Positions 59,021 through 64,000 of a stretch of DNA of 64,000 nt are shown piece by piece. The position numbers were made by a program, and so were the translations under genes. The notes under the pieces are model-generated. The model did no database searches and was not told the DNA's origin. It saw nothing but the letters and a program-made list of their open reading frames with translations. Location of the stretch: contig WELB01000014.1 in the NCBI GenBank assembly GCA_009602725.1, positions 440,964-504,963 on the forward strand. Direction: 5' to 3'. This stretch comes from Spirogloea muscicola. Its lineage: Eukaryota > Streptophyta > Zygnematophyceae > Spirogloeales > Spirogloeaceae. Every line of letters begins with the position of its first letter. Position 1 is the first letter of the stretch.

Positions 59021-60213
59021 CTTCATTGGCCATTCGTGATAGCCCCTTCTTATTGCAGAGTGTTTGGCTTTCAGTGTTGGATGTTCCTAGACAATGTCTG
59101 TTTTCTCGCTTTCCGGCCACATTGGACACTGTCCGGATTCTCTGAGCTGGTAATTGACAGTCACCGCCTCCTTTTTGAAGAGCTTCTCGCTTTGCATTGC
59201 GCCTCGTTGAATCTAGAGAAAGTGGACCCACTCCCCGTCCACTTGCCTGTTGAGGTAGCTAGTCAAGAGTCCACCGAGCCTTCTCTCCCATGCCATTGAT
59301 GTTCAGATGTGACATCGGCACAGTGTGAAGGTTGTAACAAATTGGCAAGGGTGTTGAGAATGACACAAAGCTTATGTACATCTAGCTCCACTTGGAAGGC
59401 CCCGTGCGAACAGCCCAGAAGAGATGCACAGAAGATGCTAGAGAGTGAATCACCAAAGCAGCCTGCACGTGTGGTGGATGACAAACGCATCTGCATTATC
59501 TGGGACTTCCTTTCTTTTGAACTGCCAGGGGAGCTGTTGTCCTTCATCTAGGGTCGCCTACTTGCCCCTAGCCGAGGCACCATTGATCAGATGCACAATC
59601 AAGTCCTCCAGATTGAGCGATGAAACCTGAATATTCAAGACCGCCATGTACCTTGATGCCAGCAGGACTATGACTTCCACATGCACTATTGGCATTATTA
59701 GGGCTCTGCACTTGGGAAGCTGCATGCAAAAATGGCAGCTTGGTACGATACCACCAGAGATGACGTCTTGGCCTGACAGTGCTGTACTTGCAGCCCACAA
59801 AAGAAATAGTCCTTGCAACATTAGGCTGTTTGCAAATGTAGTGACAGGACTTGGCCTCATCAGCATCTCTTGGGCACAGCATGCAAATTTCTCTGGCAGT
59901 ATATACAAATAGGTAAAAGACGGCAAGTATATCAAGTTGATGTAAGGTAAGTCAATGAGCTCAAAAAATAGTGAGGCTTGCAGCCAACAACCGAAGCAGG
60001 TGAAATCAAGGAGCAGCCAACAACCGAAGCAGGAAAAGAAAGGTCTCTATATTACTTAGACACTAATTGGCAGGAGTGACTGAAAAAGCACAAGATACTA
60101 GGCATGCACTCAGCAGCTGGCAAGTTGCCTTGATGGCTTCTGCTTATCCGGTTGGCTCCTTCACAGTCTGTCATCATTGGCTCGCTGAATAATTTGTCAA
60201 GTGAATGTGGAGT
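59021..60213. other. No gene recognised
   Basis: The 3' flank of the PWD gene; only short frames without recognisable domains. Confidence 0.5.
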
Positions 60214-63200
60214 CTACGGCTGAGGGCGGGCCTGAACAATGAAAATTTTGCCATCAACCACAGCGCCCTCGACGTCTTGAGGTGCACCCAGCTTGTCCTC
60301 CAGGAGCTTGCCCACCTTGGCCAGCTTGCTGCCCAAGCTCTTCCTTTCGCTCGCATCCAGAGAGAGCTTCTGTTTGCTGTAATCAGCAACCTTCTTCACC
60401 ATTCGTCCGTCTGCACTGCCCTGCTCCACCACGAGCATGTCGCTGAAGTTGGCGAAAGCCAGCGTCTTCACGTCTCCACCATCTTTGCTGGCAGCCAGGC
60501 GCCAGGGGGACCCTCTTGTGCCCGACGCCAGGGTCTCCCCCAATCCTGCCGCAACCTCTGCTTGGACGACTGATGCGTCCCTGTCCACAGGGCTGACAGT
60601 GTGAAGGACGAAGGAGAGGTCTGGTTTCAGGAGCTCTTGCACAAGTACCGCCATGGCAGCCTCCTTCTGGGCAACGTTGGCCACCCTCCTGCTAAGCACA
60701 GCCCTGCGCGTGTACAAGGAGGCCCACACCTCTGCGACGGCCTTGGCAAACTCCTCAGGCTCGGATGGCCGCACGTTGGGTATGGAGTCATACAGGCCTG
60801 CTCCAGACATACCGGCCAAGTCCTCCACATTTGCCGAGGACCGAACGATCAGGCGCGCATCCTTTGAGAAATTGTTCCCCACCTCCTTGATGGTAGCAGC
60901 AGGCAGCCTCTGGGACGCCACCATGCTTCGCAGCTCGTCACACACCTGGTCGAGCTCCCCGCCCTCCACCTTGGCCACCTCCGCCTTCTCTACAAGAGCC
61001 TCAAACCTCTTCAACGACCCGCTGGCCTCGAGTGCCTGCTCCATAACCCCAAACGGAATTGCTACTCCAGTAGGTACTTCAAAGGCAGACGAAGGGCCAG
61101 TGCCATTTCCACTACCTGCAGAGACAGCGGCACACAATTGCCAGTATAAGAATAAAAAACAGGAGGCAGGATCAAGCAAGCCAACGGTTGCAGCTCAACA
61201 CCACAAGGAGGGACCGACCTGAGGTAGCTTCCAGAGCCAGCCGCGCCAGCTGCCCGCATGCAGATGCCTTGGACCCCGTTGTGTCTGTCCTCGACTCAGC
61301 CAGCTGGATGATGCTCCCAGCACTGGCCTTGGTGACCTGGCTGTGCTGGACGCTACTGCCACCTGCTGCCTCCAGCTCCTGCTTCTTAGAGCCAACCATG
61401 GCAAGCTCCGCCTCCTTCGGAGCCGCTGAGCTGCCCACTCCATCATCAGCGCACACAGTGACGCCCTCGGCTGAAGCCTCTAGCCTGTTTCCTCAAGTGA
61501 ACCATGTCCACAGTCAGCAGGTCAGTGACTTCTTTGAGATCATGACCTTGCTTCAGATACAACATGCGCAGTACTTGCTCCAGTTACAAAAAAAGGAGAG
61601 TCCTAATGGCATGGACTAAGACAGCATGGAGTAAGCATCTATGGAGCTATCTGCTGGCAATGCTTCATGGCCTCAATAACTTTCTGCACTTGGCTGTAGC
61701 TGGTCTCCATGTAGGCTTGATCTAGTGCATACCTCCAGGTATCCTGGAGGTATGCATTACCAATGACACCTAAGCTAGGATGATGATGATCACAGGCCTT
61801 CTAACTTCTTGGCTGACATGTAGCTAACCAGAAGTAGCCAAGAGCCAGAAGGAGGTACCAGAAGGGCCTCAACACTTTGCTGCTTGCAAGTACCTGACGG
61901 ATTTGTCTGCTAGGGCCTGAACTTCTGCAATCTTCTCCTCATCATCGCACGTGACAAAGACAACTCCCTCCTGCGCAACACATAGCGTAAGGTGAACACA
62001 AGGAAGAAGTACTGCTGCAGTACAATACTTCATGAATTATTGTTTTCAGTGACAAGCGAGCGGCGGGTTTGTGTCAACAATGACATCCAATCTCAGCAAG
62101 AGCCAAGGTCACTAGCAGGCTGCATGACCAATTTTTATGCAAGTACCATCTTAACACATGAGTCAGTAGAGGTTTTTGAGCTTGCTTGCTGTGTCTACGA
62201 CCACAACTTTGCTATTTATGCTTGACTAGATTGCAGTAGCGCTCAGCTGGCACCTGGCGGGCACGGACACCGAGATGAGAAAGGTGGGGAAGCTCCTGGC
62301 ACAAGATTACCCCAGCCACATTCTCGCCTGCTGCCTTCACCTGATGAAGCACAGGCCGTGGAGTATGTAAGTGTCTGGCACTCTTTGGGGTGCTTTTGAT
62401 AGATGGGCGTGGCTGACTTTATTGATACTTCCTACTCCTATGCATCTGATCCTCATCCAACGGTGTCATCAACTGCCTGATAATGTACACAAGCTATGGC
62501 AATTTATCCGCTAAAAAAGAGGATCTTGCATACTGACCTCCTCATCACCATCAGCTTCACGTACGAGTAGAATTAATTTATCGCCCCTGGAACTTGCCGG
62601 AATGGCCCCTGGAACAATCTTGTCAACCTAATTGCCAGGAACAATGCTCACCAACATTAACACTTGTGTGGCTAATTTGGTCAAGTGTGTATATACTCAG
62701 GCAACAGTTATGGGAGCCCTTTTCAAGGTGGGCAAGGAACATCTTAGATTTCACAGGTGCACGGACGGAGCATCTCAACTACAAAGAAGTCTGATGCGGT
62801 GCTATTGTATATCTTCCAGGAAGCAGATTGTCACTCCACATAAGCAACCAATACCTTCACAAGCTTGCCAACTGCAGTTCCAGTCATGAGAGCGTCCCAA
62901 CCCTCCACGCCTGCTACCTGACGGACTGCTTTCAGCAGCAGCGAGCACAACTTGGCAAGCTGGAAGACCACACTGGAGCAACACAAAATGCGTGATCAGA
63001 GCCACTGCCCGAGGATGGCATTCTGAGAGCAATACCAGTATGGAGAAGTCTGCCAGATATAAAGTATGAATGCTGCGAGCAAGGAGGGTCCATGCAGAAG
63101 AAATTGAAACCCTAGGTACAGGGCTTGGCATCCTGTACCTAGCACGAATATCTGCCTCGGCATAAGTGCGAACAGTGTTCTCAGGAATGCCAAAAGCCTT

Positions 63201-63910
63201 GCCCAGCATCTGAAGCACAAGATAGTAAGTGCTTCTGTGAGTTCTGGGCACATGCACCACCTAGATGATAGCAGATGTCACCCTGGCTTCATCATAGTTT
63301 CCAGGGGATTGTTTGACAAACAACTTGAACAATATGATATACTACACAGTCAATAGGCAACAGAGCGACTCTGCGTCAAGCACCTCAGTCAAGACCTGCA
63401 ACTTTGAGCAGTGCTATGTACCTCAGCCCTGTCTGGGTAGATCTGCAAGGCCGACTCTGTGTAAGACTCTGACAGTCGTCGGGTACGATCCAATGTTGCC
63501 TTCAACCTCAGAGCCCACTCTCTGACATCGGCCTCAGCACCTGCCGGGAGAAAGTCCAGTTGCACAGGGTTGTAAGGGTAGGCAGGGTAGCGTCTGCTGG
63601 TATTGACCTCCTTGGTTAAGCAGCTTAGCAGGCTGATGTGTGACTTTGGTGGATTACGGTGCTGTTGCAAAACAATCAATCATGAAGAGAAGACCCACCA
63701 TCTTTGCTGGGTGCTACACCAGCCTGTTGCCAAGCCATGAGCTCGTTCTCGACGGCCACGCACTCGGCTTGCTGCCAGCCCGATAGGCCCAGCTGTCGTA
63801 CGCCAAGTACTGTCGCACCTAGAGGTGCGGCAAATCTAGCTGCATTGCTGCCGGCAACATCCTCAGCCAGCCAAGCAGCACCTCCTTCCTCCTCCATGGC
63901 ATTCAGGAAC
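60214..63910 (-). CDS. Phosphoglucan water dikinase (PWD), C-terminal half
   Basis: Nine minus-strand exons (63910-63699, 63422-63540, 63139-63209, 62855-62972, 62538-62627, 62254-62340, 61895-61980, 61219-61484, 60214-61115) give the last 649 residues; the gene continues beyond the window. PWD transfers the beta-phosphate of ATP to the C3 position of glucose units in starch already phosphorylated by GWD, opening the granule for amylases. Seen are [72 protein letters not shown], the phosphohistidine loop [14 protein letters not shown] (His about 62280), [19 protein letters not shown], then the ATP-binding domain [40 protein letters not shown] and [20 protein letters not shown] at the stop. 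The catalytic His and ATP-binding residues look intact. The carbohydrate-binding domain lies outside. Confidence 0.97.
61726..61756. repeat. Perfect 14-bp hairpin in a PWD intron
   Basis: TGCATACCTCCAGG, a 3-base loop TAT, then the exact reverse complement. It lies in the intron between 61484 and 61895. Confidence 0.9.
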
Positions 63911-64000
63911 CTGTGAAATGTCGGCACTACTTGCTCTTAAAAATTCATCAAAGTGAGCTACAACCTCTGCACATGGACAGTAAACAACTTGTATTGCAGC

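Overview
The window looks like nuclear DNA of a photosynthetic green eukaryote, most likely a green alga (chlorophyte or early streptophyte). Genes are split by many short introns of roughly 90-450 bp. Most use GT-AG, and at least two need GC-AG. The encoded proteins include plastid and thylakoid ones: an LHC-like stress protein, the phylloquinone methyltransferase MENG, the lumenal protease DEG5, an FtsH-like membrane protein and phosphoglucan water dikinase (PWD). First exons are usually very GC-rich and often contain single N bases. A 249-base N run (33124-33372) hides the shared 5' flank of two divergent genes. All models were built by hand from splice signals and remembered family sequences; no search was run.

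Layout. 1-8 kb: a weak hypothetical gene (-) and the 3' part of an RLE-type LINE (-). 8.2-9.6 kb: PLAC8 cysteine-rich protein (+). 9.6-13.3 kb: LINE 3'-end fragments. 13.4-14.3 kb: SEP/ELIP-like protein (+). 15.2-16.8 kb: peptidase E (-), head-to-head with MENG (+, 17.4-19.6 kb). 20.4-23.6 kb: BRE/BRCC45 (+). 24.1-27.8 kb: tail-anchored ALDH3 (-). 28-29.5 kb: LINE fragments. 30.3-33 kb: FtsH-like protein (-), head-to-head with DEG5 (+, 33.4-35.6 kb). 36.8-37.1 kb: a perfect 97-bp inverted repeat. 38.1-40.9 kb: catalase (-). 41-41.7 kb: LINE 3' ends. 43.2-46.7 kb: AZG purine permease (-). 47.6-49.9 kb: LINE pieces including a reverse transcriptase domain. 50.3-55.5 kb: secreted pepsin-type protease (+) that may run into a proline-rich repeat domain. 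55.5-60.2 kb: no recognised gene. 60.2-64 kb: C-terminal half of PWD (-), continuing past the right edge.

Functionally the genes are not one pathway, but there is a plastid theme. MENG makes the photosystem I quinone. DEG5 and the FtsH-like protein belong to thylakoid protein quality control. The SEP-like protein and a catalase with an organelle-like presequence fit oxidative or light stress. PWD starts transitory starch breakdown. ALDH3 removes fatty aldehydes. The other conspicuous component is one LINE family present in over 20 mostly 5'-truncated copies. They share a protein tail ending in SDLRLLTRGY and a 3'-UTR hairpin of GGGCTGG paired with CCAGCCC.
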